A stretch of 7,205 bases of DNA from Bacteroidales bacterium (GTDB lineage: Bacteria; Bacteroidota; Bacteroidia; Bacteroidales; B18-G4). The notes below the pieces were generated by a model. It made no database searches and was not told the origin of the DNA. It saw nothing but the letters and a program-made list of their open reading frames with translations. Positions 1 to 5,426 of the stretch are shown here, one piece after another. How positions within the stretch are numbered: the stretch's first letter is position 1; each line of letters begins with the position of its first letter. Made by a program: the position numbers and the translations under genes. Location of the stretch: contig JAGLEK010000367.1 of assembly GCA_023145125.1 (NCBI GenBank), positions 1 to 7,205 of the forward strand. The letters run 5' to 3'.

Positions 1-7
1 CTGGATA

Positions 8-45
8 CTGCCAACCGTCAACCGTCAACCGTCAACCGTCAACCG
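8..45. repeat. Heptanucleotide tandem repeat array
   Basis: Four perfect copies of CCGTCAA (15-21, 22-28, 29-35, 36-42) are followed by a partial CCG (43-45) and preceded by one variant unit, CTGCCAA (8-14). The array ends one base before the stop codon of the minus-strand CAP gene, so it lies immediately 3' of that gene. Arrays of both heptamers in intergenic DNA are something I recall from Bacteroidota genomes; that is recollection, not a search. No protein-coding role is visible. Copy number could vary by slipped-strand replication. Whether the array extends further left is limited by the window edge, but bases 1-7 do not fit the unit. Confidence 0.9.
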
Positions 46-46
46 A

Positions 47-628
47 CTACGGGCATCGCTTCACTTTTCTGACAGGATCTTTTTTCTCCCCAAACCACAC
101 AACCGCGTAATTTCCATAGATCCCGACCCCCATTGCATTCCATTTTAATCGTTTCCAGGCATATTTATTTATGATCATCTGCTTATGCCCCGGGCTTCCT
201 ATCCATCCTTCCATGGCAGCTCCGGCCATATCCTGATGCTCATCGACAGGCCAGGAACTATAATAAGCTATTTCGTATCCGGAACCCTTATAAGCGGTCA
301 GTTCCGCCGGCTTTGACCAAATACAGCGGGCACGCTTGTGGTCATCGGTATAGCAACATTCAGACCATGGCCCCGAATCCGACCAGCTGTGCATATTGCA
401 CCGGCCCCTGTCAGGCTGGTTGGCGTTCAGGTCCCAAACGTGTGCACCAGCCACAAAGCATAATGATGGTGATAACGGAATGGCGGGCAGATTGTGCTCT
501 CTCCTGTAGTCATTGATAAGTTCATACAACTGAATTTCCTGCTCCGTGACACAAGTCTGGGAAGCATAGGGTTCTACGCCCCTGCCTGTAATAGAGAATA
601 AAAAGGCAATGATCAGGGTTTGGTACAA
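47..628 (-). CDS. Predicted exported CAP-domain (SCP/PR-1-like) protein, cysteine-rich
   Basis: This 193-residue protein begins with a hydrophobic stretch (about residues 5-14) that looks like a signal peptide, so export is likely, with cleavage plausibly in the low twenties. The rest matches the CAP fold: a first helix with LINDYRREHNLP (about 37-48), H63 in GAHVWDL, E119 in GYEI, the hallmark WIGSPGH (142-148) with H148, and the final strands MGVGIYGNYAVVWFGE (166-181). H63, E119, E140 or a nearby acid, and H148 are candidates for the CAP cavity tetrad. A Trp/Cys-rich insert (about 76-105) carries C77, C91, C92 and C102; C26, C57 and C192 bring the total to seven cysteines, so disulfides are likely. 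Bacterial CAP proteins have no single known activity. The only in-frame start is TTG (626-628); two ATGs just upstream are in another frame. The gene lies 131 bases downstream of the prenyl synthase gene. Confidence 0.85.
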   Translation of the reverse strand: MYQTLIIAFLFSITGRGVEPYASQTCVTEQEIQLYELINDYRREHNLPAIPLSPSLCFVAGAHVWDLNANQPDRGRCNMHSWSDSGPWSECCYTDDHKRARCIWSKPAELTAYKGSGYEIAYYSSWPVDEHQDMAGAAMEGWIGSPGHKQMIINKYAWKRLKWNAMGVGIYGNYAVVWFGEKKDPVRKVKRCP

Positions 629-759
629 AACATCATTATTTCCAATAATAACTCATTCCGAACTTCAAAAATTGCGACATGGTATAAAAATAGCACCTGG
701 CAAGCCGGTATGTAAAGGAAAGTTTCCCTCTAATTACTGCCTCATATGCTATACAAGGC
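629..759. other. Intergenic spacer between prenyl synthase and CAP gene
   Basis: This spacer is 131 bases and A+T-rich. I looked for a terminator and a promoter for the CAP gene. The only palindrome of note is GGAAAGTTTCC (717-727), whose stem is too short to be a convincing terminator. I found no exact TAnnTTTG element on the minus strand. Bases 631-636 read ATGATG on the minus strand but lie out of frame with the CAP gene. Confidence 0.5.
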
Positions 760-1737
760 TTACTTATCTCTTTCTATAGTGAACAGGACCAGGTCCGACA
801 TGGATTTCCTGGCCGGAGAAGCATCAAAGCTATCCAGGATGGCCAGAGCCTGATCCCTGTAGTGGATCATTTTTTCTTCTGCATAAGAAATGCCACCACC
901 ATCAACAACCTCCTGTATAAGGCCTGTTACTTTGTCGGGATCTGTATTGTGATTTTTAATGATATTGATGATACGGCGCTTACCTGCCTTAGCTGAATGA
1001 TTCAATAAATAGATCAATGGGAGGGTCATTTTCTTGTCACGGATGTCTATTCCCGTGGGCTTGCCGGTATTATTGACTTTCTGGTAGTCAAAGAGGTCAT
1101 CCTTGATCTGGAAGGCCATGCCTACCATTTCACCAAATTGCCACATTTTTTCACTGAGCTCCCGGTCTCCGCCGGATGAATATGCGCCGCAAGCACAGCA
1201 GGAGGCGATCAGGGAAGCTGTCTTTTTACGGATGATCTCGTAATAAATATCTTCTTTGATATCGAGTTTCCTGGCTTTTTCAATTTGCAGCAGTTCCCCT
1301 TCGCTCATTTCCCTCACTGCATTGGAAACTATCTTCAGCAACTCAAAATCATTATTGTCAAGTGAGAGCAGCAAACCCTTTGATAAAAGGAAATCCCCCA
1401 CCAGAACCGAGATCTTATTCTTCCACAAGGCATTGATGGAAAAAAAGCCCCTGCGCTCATTCGAGTCGTCCACCACATCATCATGCACCAGGGTTGCTGT
1501 ATGCAACAATTCCACGAGTGCCGCTCCCCGGTATGTAGATTCATTCACCCCACCGGCAATCTCTGCTGCAAGAAATACGAAGAGGGGCCTCATCTGTTTG
1601 CCTTTCCGGTTCACAATATATCTTGTGATCCTGTCAAGCATTGGCACATTGCTCTTCATGGAAGCACGAAAATATTTTTCAAACTCCCGGATGTGAGCCT
1701 TTACAGGCTCCCTTATTTGCTTAAGGCTGCTCATCAT
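760..1737 (-). CDS. Long-chain polyprenyl diphosphate synthase (octaprenyl/heptaprenyl type)
   Basis: This enzyme condenses isopentenyl diphosphate units onto an allylic diphosphate to make a long all-trans prenyl chain, in Bacteroidota normally the menaquinone tail. At 325 residues it has the usual family length. Visible motifs in order are GKQMRP (46-51), the first aspartate-rich motif DDVVD (86-90) followed by R95-R96, GDFLLSK (114-120), KKTASL (171-176), the second aspartate-rich motif DDLFD (213-217) and KKMTLP (235-240). The residue five before the first DDxxD is Ala81, with Thr82 after it. Small residues there leave the elongation tunnel open, which argues for a long-chain enzyme rather than an FPP or GGPP synthase; exact chain length cannot be read from sequence. 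Two tandem ATGs (1735-1737 and 1732-1734) are possible starts; the first is chosen. It is an IspB-like cytosolic enzyme, divergent from the radical SAM gene. Confidence 0.93.
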   Translation of the reverse strand: MMSSLKQIREPVKAHIREFEKYFRASMKSNVPMLDRITRYIVNRKGKQMRPLFVFLAAEIAGGVNESTYRGAALVELLHTATLVHDDVVDDSNERRGFFSINALWKNKISVLVGDFLLSKGLLLSLDNNDFELLKIVSNAVREMSEGELLQIEKARKLDIKEDIYYEIIRKKTASLIASCCACGAYSSGGDRELSEKMWQFGEMVGMAFQIKDDLFDYQKVNNTGKPTGIDIRDKKMTLPLIYLLNHSAKAGKRRIINIIKNHNTDPDKVTGLIQEVVDGGGISYAEEKMIHYRDQALAILDSFDASPARKSMSDLVLFTIERDK

Positions 1738-1900
1738 TGACAGAAGGCAAATGTAGTGATTATTTGGTATCAGCTATAAGGTAGCAGGTATTACTATATC
1801 TACAAGATCAGCACTGAATATCAGCTGTCAAATACTGGTTCCCATGCTATACATAGTAATGCTTAAAATTAAAATCATTACCTTTATCAAAAGTATTTCG
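1738..1900. other. Divergent intergenic region between prenyl synthase and radical SAM gene
   Basis: This region of about 163 bases must hold the start signals for both divergent genes. An 8-base direct repeat, TATCAGCT, occurs at 1768-1775 and 1819-1826. A near-consensus -7 element lies on the minus strand at 1748-1755. I see no exact TAnnTTTG on the plus strand and no riboswitch-like structure. An in-frame ATG at 1844 could extend the radical SAM protein by 19 residues into this region, but that extension lacks family-like sequence. Confidence 0.5.
1748..1755 (-). promoter_or_regulatory. Candidate Bacteroidota -7 element for the prenyl synthase gene
   Basis: On the minus strand this reads TACATTTG, an exact match to TAnnTTTG, the -7 consensus described for the Bacteroidota primary sigma factor. 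The expected -33 TTG is only approximated by TTA, 21 bases further upstream. If it is used, transcription would begin only a few bases before the ATG at 1737, giving a near-leaderless mRNA. A chance match is possible. Confidence 0.35.
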
Positions 1901-2680
1901 ATGAGTGGATTTCTATTTCATGAAACAGTGTTTGGCCCGGTGATGAGCAGGAGGCTTGGCGTTTCGCTTGGAATAAATCTGCTTCCAGTAGATTACAAAT
2001 ACTGTACGTTCAACTGCGTATATTGTGAATGTGGCTGGACCCATAAAAAGCCTGAGGGAGGTGGGGGCCTGCCGAGCCGGCTGGAGGTGAAAGAGCTCCT
2101 TGAAGAAAAGCTGAAGAGCCTGAAAGAGAGCGGCCAGGCCCCGGATGCCATTACCTTTGCCGGCAACGGAGAGCCAACCATACACCCCGATTTCCCTGAA
2201 GTCATAAAAGACACGATTAGCCTCAGGGATCAGTACTATCCTGAAGCAAAGATCACCGTATTATCCAATGCAAGCATGCTTCATCGGAAACAAGTCTTTG
2301 AGGCACTCTTATCAGTCGATAACAATATTCAGAAGCTGGATGCAGGCAGTGAGAAAGTCTTTCAGCTCATCAACCAGGCGGCGGGAAAATTAACCTTGGA
2401 ACAGGTAGTTGAGCAACTGTGCCTGTTCAGCGAGAAGCTGATAGTACAGGCATTATTTCTAAGAGGCAACCACAATGGAACTTTTATTGACAATACCACC
2501 GATGATGAAATAGAAGCATGGATCAGGTTGCTTGTTAAGATCAATCCGGAATATGTAATGATTTATTCCATTGATCGTGCAACACCCGAGCAAGACCTGC
2601 AAAAAATATCATTTGAGAAATTATCTGAGATCGCAGAAATGGTGAACCGTGCCGGTATTAAAACCAAAGTATTCGGCTAA
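1901..2680 (+). CDS. Radical SAM Fe-S protein, COG0731 (TYW1-like) type, function unknown
   Basis: The protein (259 residues from this start) has the family opening FGPVMSRRLGVSLGINLLP (11-29) and then the cluster-binding motif C35-x3-C39-x2-C42, which would hold a [4Fe-4S] cluster and bind S-adenosylmethionine to generate a 5'-deoxyadenosyl radical. A fourth cysteine follows at C44 (CECGW). Other family marks are TFAGNGEPTIHPDF, the equivalent of the GGE motif, then TVLSNAS, QKLDAGSE and YSIDRATPE. The layout resembles the TYW1-like Fe-S oxidoreductases but has no flavodoxin domain; wyosine is not known in bacteria, so the substrate is open. An ATG at 1844 is in frame, but the extra 19 residues are low-complexity Ile/Lys-rich sequence, while the motif normally begins within about ten residues of the N terminus, so 1901 is preferred. 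The gene ends 20 bases before the repeat-protein gene and is probably cotranscribed with it. Confidence 0.85.
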   Translation: MSGFLFHETVFGPVMSRRLGVSLGINLLPVDYKYCTFNCVYCECGWTHKKPEGGGGLPSRLEVKELLEEKLKSLKESGQAPDAITFAGNGEPTIHPDFPEVIKDTISLRDQYYPEAKITVLSNASMLHRKQVFEALLSVDNNIQKLDAGSEKVFQLINQAAGKLTLEQVVEQLCLFSEKLIVQALFLRGNHNGTFIDNTTDDEIEAWIRLLVKINPEYVMIYSIDRATPEQDLQKISFEKLSEIAEMVNRAGIKTKVFG

Positions 2681-2700
2681 ACTTGTAAATATTATCGATC

Positions 2701-3099
2701 ATGCTTCATTACCCTCCCAAAATACTTATGGCTTTCGGAGAAACTTTCGATGAAAATGAAAAGATTTACAACTGGTTGGCACAGAACGGATATCCTGAGC
2801 TGGCTGCACTCTCCAGCGCTATCCGTGGTAGTGAAGAAGCATTTACGTGGCTGATGGCAAATAAATTTCCACAGCTGGCGGCGCTGGATGGTGCCATAGA
2901 CAAGAACCCAAAAGCCTATGAGTGGTTAAAAAACCATAAAATGGATTTCCTGCTGGTCTTTGCAGATGCCTGCAATGAAAGAAAACCGGCATTGGTATGG
3001 CTGGCAGAGAATAATCTGGAGATCTTTCTCCATCTTGCACAGAAGATCAAAAAGTTCAGGGATAACCAGACCTTTGATTATCACAAAAAGCCATTCTAA
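2701..3099 (+). CDS. Small protein of four 25-residue helical repeats, function unknown
   Basis: I do not recognise a named family. The 132 residues divide cleanly into four gap-free 25-residue units at residues 15-39, 40-64, 65-89 and 90-114. Each has Trp-Leu at unit positions 11-12 (W25, W50, W75, W100) and a hydrophobic run near the end (ELAALSS, QLAALDG, FLLVFAD, IFLHLAQ). Units 1-3 also share Ala, Ile or Tyr-type residues before the Trp. A half unit, ILMAFGE (8-14), precedes unit 1, and a basic aromatic tail ending FDYHKKPF closes the protein. The pattern predicts a small alpha-alpha solenoid, one helix ending at WL and another at the hydrophobic run, suited to binding a partner. There is no signal peptide or membrane segment, so it should be cytosolic. 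The first ATG is used; M10 is a less likely alternative because it would remove part of the capping half unit. It lies 20 bases after the radical SAM gene, which suggests a shared transcript and possibly a shared role. Confidence 0.75.
   Translation: MLHYPPKILMAFGETFDENEKIYNWLAQNGYPELAALSSAIRGSEEAFTWLMANKFPQLAALDGAIDKNPKAYEWLKNHKMDFLLVFADACNERKPALVWLAENNLEIFLHLAQKIKKFRDNQTFDYHKKPF
2743..3042 (+). repeat. Four 75-base coding repeats (25-residue units)
   Basis: The units lie at 2743-2817, 2818-2892, 2893-2967 and 2968-3042, in exact 75-base register with no indels. Similarity is clear at protein level (WL at positions 11-12 of each, alternating polar and hydrophobic blocks) but weak in the DNA, so the duplications are old and the periodicity is held by selection on the protein rather than by recent copying. 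Confidence 0.75.
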
Positions 3100-3118
3100 G
3101 ATCCAACCCTAGCTTGTG

Positions 3119-3158
3119 CCTGCAGTGACAGCAGCGGAGGTTCCATATGCAGGTTTTA
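3119..3158 (+). terminator. Possible weak terminator between convergent genes
   Basis: The inverted repeat CCTGCA (3119-3124) and TGCAGG (3148-3153) has a 23-base loop and is followed on the plus strand by TTTTA. It lies just past the stop of the repeat-protein gene and touches the stop of the convergent isomerase gene. The stem is short and the loop long, and an alternative CTGC/GCAG hairpin (3120-3134) overlaps it, so this is only a candidate. Confidence 0.25.
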
Positions 3159-4208
3159 TACTATCTCTTCAAACAATAACGATATGCTTTGCTTATCGGC
3201 TTTTACAATGCCTTTTTCGGTAATTATTCCACTTACAAGCCTGGCAGGGGTAATATCAAAAGCAGGATTATACGCATGTGATCCGGGAGAGCAGACGAGC
3301 ACTTCATGCAACTTTCCCTCCCTGTCGATTCCATGCTGGTAAAGCACTTCGTCTTCATCCCTTTCTTCAATGGGAATCTCGCTTCCTGAACCACAGTCCA
3401 GGTCAATTGTTGAGGTGGGTGCAGCAACATAAAAGGGGACTTTATAGGTATGTGCAAGAATGGCCTTTTCGAGAGTGCCTATCTTGTTGGCAACATCCCC
3501 GTTGGCAGCGATCCTGTCGGCACCTACGATCATTATGTCGACCTTCCCCTGATCCATGATGGTAGCAGTGGCATTATCCGGAATGATCATGTGGGGGATA
3601 CCTGCCTGGTAAAGCTCCCAGGCTGTAAGCCGTGCCCCCTGTCCGCGCGGGCGGGTTTCGTTTACATAAACAAAAACGCTTTTATTGGACTTATGTGCCT
3701 GATAAACCGGCGACAGGGCTGTGCCATAATCAACGAAAGCCAGCCATCCGGCATTGCAGTGTGTGCAAATATTATAATTATCTTTGATCAACTCATTGCC
3801 ATATTTTCCGATTTTGCGTGAATCCCCGGCATCTTCATCAGCAACATTCTGTGCCTCGATCACCGCTTTTTCTGATGAACCATTAGCGGCATTATATACA
3901 CGTTCCGTGGCATAGAACAAGTTTCTTGCAGTGGGCCTTGTGGCTTCGATCTCGTATCGGGCATTCATGATAAATTCATCCCTGCCTTTTTTGGGAGCCT
4001 GCAGAAAAGCCTGCGCCATGGCGAAGCCTGAAGCAGCTCCGATGGCCCCTGCCCCCCTGACAGTCATTATTCTTATTGCCTGACAGGTATCCCGGTACTG
4101 ATGTGCCTGAATGATCCTGAATGAAAATGGCAGTTCATTCTGGTCGATCATGAACACGGTGCCACCCTCCATCCAAACAGTGCGGTATTCTTTTCCGTTA
4201 ACCAGCAT
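3156..4208 (-). CDS. MtnA-type aldose-ketose sugar-phosphate isomerase (methylthioribose-1-phosphate isomerase family)
   Basis: MtnA converts 5-methylthioribose-1-phosphate to the ribulose form in methionine salvage; relatives act on 5-deoxyribose-1-phosphate or ribose-1,5-bisphosphate. The 350-residue length fits. Motifs in order are VRGAGAIG (50-57), ATRPTARNL (89-97), THCNAG (149-154) with the likely catalytic C151, NETRPRGQGARLTAWEL (183-199), GADRIAANGDVANKIGT (229-245) with the likely catalytic D231, AAPTSTID (262-269) and NPAFDITPARLVSGIITEKG (314-333). R51, R91, Q190, N241 and K242 are probable phosphate contacts. Family members usually have Pro where G54 stands (RGAPAIG). No other methionine-salvage gene is present here, so the substrate is uncertain within the family, though an active isomerase is very likely. 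The ATG overlaps the amidohydrolase stop by one base (TAATG), which suggests translational coupling. It is the last gene of the operon. Confidence 0.85.
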   Translation of the reverse strand: MLVNGKEYRTVWMEGGTVFMIDQNELPFSFRIIQAHQYRDTCQAIRIMTVRGAGAIGAASGFAMAQAFLQAPKKGRDEFIMNARYEIEATRPTARNLFYATERVYNAANGSSEKAVIEAQNVADEDAGDSRKIGKYGNELIKDNYNICTHCNAGWLAFVDYGTALSPVYQAHKSNKSVFVYVNETRPRGQGARLTAWELYQAGIPHMIIPDNATATIMDQGKVDIMIVGADRIAANGDVANKIGTLEKAILAHTYKVPFYVAAPTSTIDLDCGSGSEIPIEERDEDEVLYQHGIDREGKLHEVLVCSPGSHAYNPAFDITPARLVSGIITEKGIVKADKQSISLLFEEIV

Positions 4209-5404
4209 TACTTCATATTCAATTCACAAACAGCAAACCACGCCATGATTCCCATGCCGTTCTCAAGGCTGGATTCATCAATGTCGAAGGTTGCCGCATG
4301 CAGGTTAGCCGTGATCCCTTTAATTTCATTCCGTGTACCCAGGCGATAGAAGCAGCCGGGAACTTTTTGCGCAAAATAAGAGAAATCTTCAGCGGTCATG
4401 CGCATTTCGAGTTTTTCAACCTGATCGTGGCCCAGGTATTCAGTAGCATAATTCCATGCCCTTTCAGTAAGATCATCATCATTCACTACAGCAGGATAAC
4501 CCTGTTCAATATTTATTTCACAGCTGCCCCCCATACTTTCGGCAAGCCCGCAGGAAATATTGATGATCTGTTCTTTTATTTCTTTTCGCCAACTTTCGCT
4601 GAAGGTCCTGATGATCCCTTCCAGCTTCACTTCATCGGGGATGATATTGGTCTTCCCTTCTGATGAGATCTTTCCGAATGAAACCACCGTTGGCATGACC
4701 GGGCTTGACTTTCTGCTCACTATCTGTTGCAGGGCTACCACGATATGGGAAGCTATCAGCACCGGGTCGATAATCTTATCCGGGATTGCAGCATGGCCCC
4801 CTTTTCCTTTCACGGTAATGTATACTTCATCCGTTGATGCCATATATTTTCCGGGCCTCATGCCGATCTTCCCTGCATCAAGTTCAGGAAACACATGTTG
4901 TCCGAATATGGCATCAGGTTTTGGGTTTTCCAGCACCCCTTCTTCTATCATCACCTTTGCTCCTCCCGGGTAGTATTCTTCAGACGGCTGAAAGATCAGT
5001 TTCACCGTACCGCTGAATTGATCGCGGATATCATTAAGTATCTTAGCTGCTCCAAGCAAACTTGCTATGTGAGCATCATGACCGCAGGCATGCATCACTC
5101 CTTCATTCACGGAACAATAGTCAGTGTCACTCTTTTCCTTAATGGGTAAAGCATCCATATCTGCTCTCAAAGCAACCACTTTGTTTTCCGGATCCTTGCC
5201 CTTGATTAGTGCTACAATACCTGTCCTGGCTACCTTATCCTGAAACGGGATGCCATATTCCGTAAGTTTCTCAGCAATGAACTTTGCTGTTTCAAACTCC
5301 TTAAAGGAAAGTTCAGGATGCCGGTGCAGGTGGCGACGGATATCTGTTACCTCCTGTAAATATTCAGATGCGAGCGATTTTATGCTGTCTTTCAGGCTGT
5401 TCAT
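4208..5404 (-). CDS. M20-family (M20D) metal-dependent amidohydrolase
   Basis: This belongs to the family of hippurate hydrolases, IAA-amino acid hydrolases and N-acyl amino acid deacylases, which split an amide bond using a binuclear metal site. It is 398 residues, a normal length. Motifs are RRHLHRHPELSFKEFET (23-39), ALRADMDALPI (78-88), MHACGHDAH (104-112) with metal ligands C107 and H109, PSEEYYPGGAKVMIEEG (140-156) with the probable base E142 and ligand E143, GQHVFPEL (168-175) with H170, and LHAATFDIDE (368-377) with H369. The spacing from C107 to E143 and to H369 matches the plant IAA-amino acid hydrolases as I remember them. The dimerisation domain lies at about 190-300 and includes GKGGHAAIPD (H204). 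There is no signal peptide, so it is probably cytosolic. Substrate cannot be told from sequence. The gene starts 22 bases after the fumarase stop, and its stop overlaps the isomerase start. Confidence 0.9.
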   Translation of the reverse strand: MNSLKDSIKSLASEYLQEVTDIRRHLHRHPELSFKEFETAKFIAEKLTEYGIPFQDKVARTGIVALIKGKDPENKVVALRADMDALPIKEKSDTDYCSVNEGVMHACGHDAHIASLLGAAKILNDIRDQFSGTVKLIFQPSEEYYPGGAKVMIEEGVLENPKPDAIFGQHVFPELDAGKIGMRPGKYMASTDEVYITVKGKGGHAAIPDKIIDPVLIASHIVVALQQIVSRKSSPVMPTVVSFGKISSEGKTNIIPDEVKLEGIIRTFSESWRKEIKEQIINISCGLAESMGGSCEINIEQGYPAVVNDDDLTERAWNYATEYLGHDQVEKLEMRMTAEDFSYFAQKVPGCFYRLGTRNEIKGITANLHAATFDIDESSLENGMGIMAWFAVCELNMK

Positions 5405-5426
5405 AACCCAAAGATAAGAAGAAATC

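Noticed and set aside
8..45. The repeat array considered as a CRISPR remnant.
   Set aside because: Units are seven bases in direct contact with no spacers, so this is a microsatellite, not a CRISPR array.
313..516. A 67-residue cysteine-rich plus-strand frame that could look like a small peptide gene.
   Set aside because: Its cysteines come from reading the antisense of the CAP protein insert, and there is no independent start signal.
717..727. Palindrome GGAAAGTTTCC in the spacer downstream of the prenyl synthase gene as a terminator.
   Set aside because: The stem is only four or five pairs, A/T-rich, with almost no loop, and no U-run follows in the right direction.
1256..1740. Plus-strand open frames opposite the prenyl synthase gene.
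   Set aside because: They are antisense shadows of a well-supported gene, with no motifs and overlapping competing frames.
1844..1900. An N-terminal extension of the radical SAM protein from an ATG at 1844.
   Set aside because: The 19 extra residues are Ile/Lys-rich with no family resemblance, and a start at 1901 puts the conserved FGP-SRR motif at the usual distance from the N terminus.
1901..3099. The radical SAM and repeat-protein pair considered as a RiPP maturase with its precursor peptide.
   Set aside because: The radical SAM protein has no SPASM or twitch-like C-terminal cysteine cluster, and the small protein is a structured repeat protein without a leader/core layout.
4298..4973. 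Overlapping plus-strand open frames opposite the amidohydrolase gene.
   Set aside because: The coding signal is clearly on the minus strand, where all M20 motifs are intact, and these frames look like random shadows.
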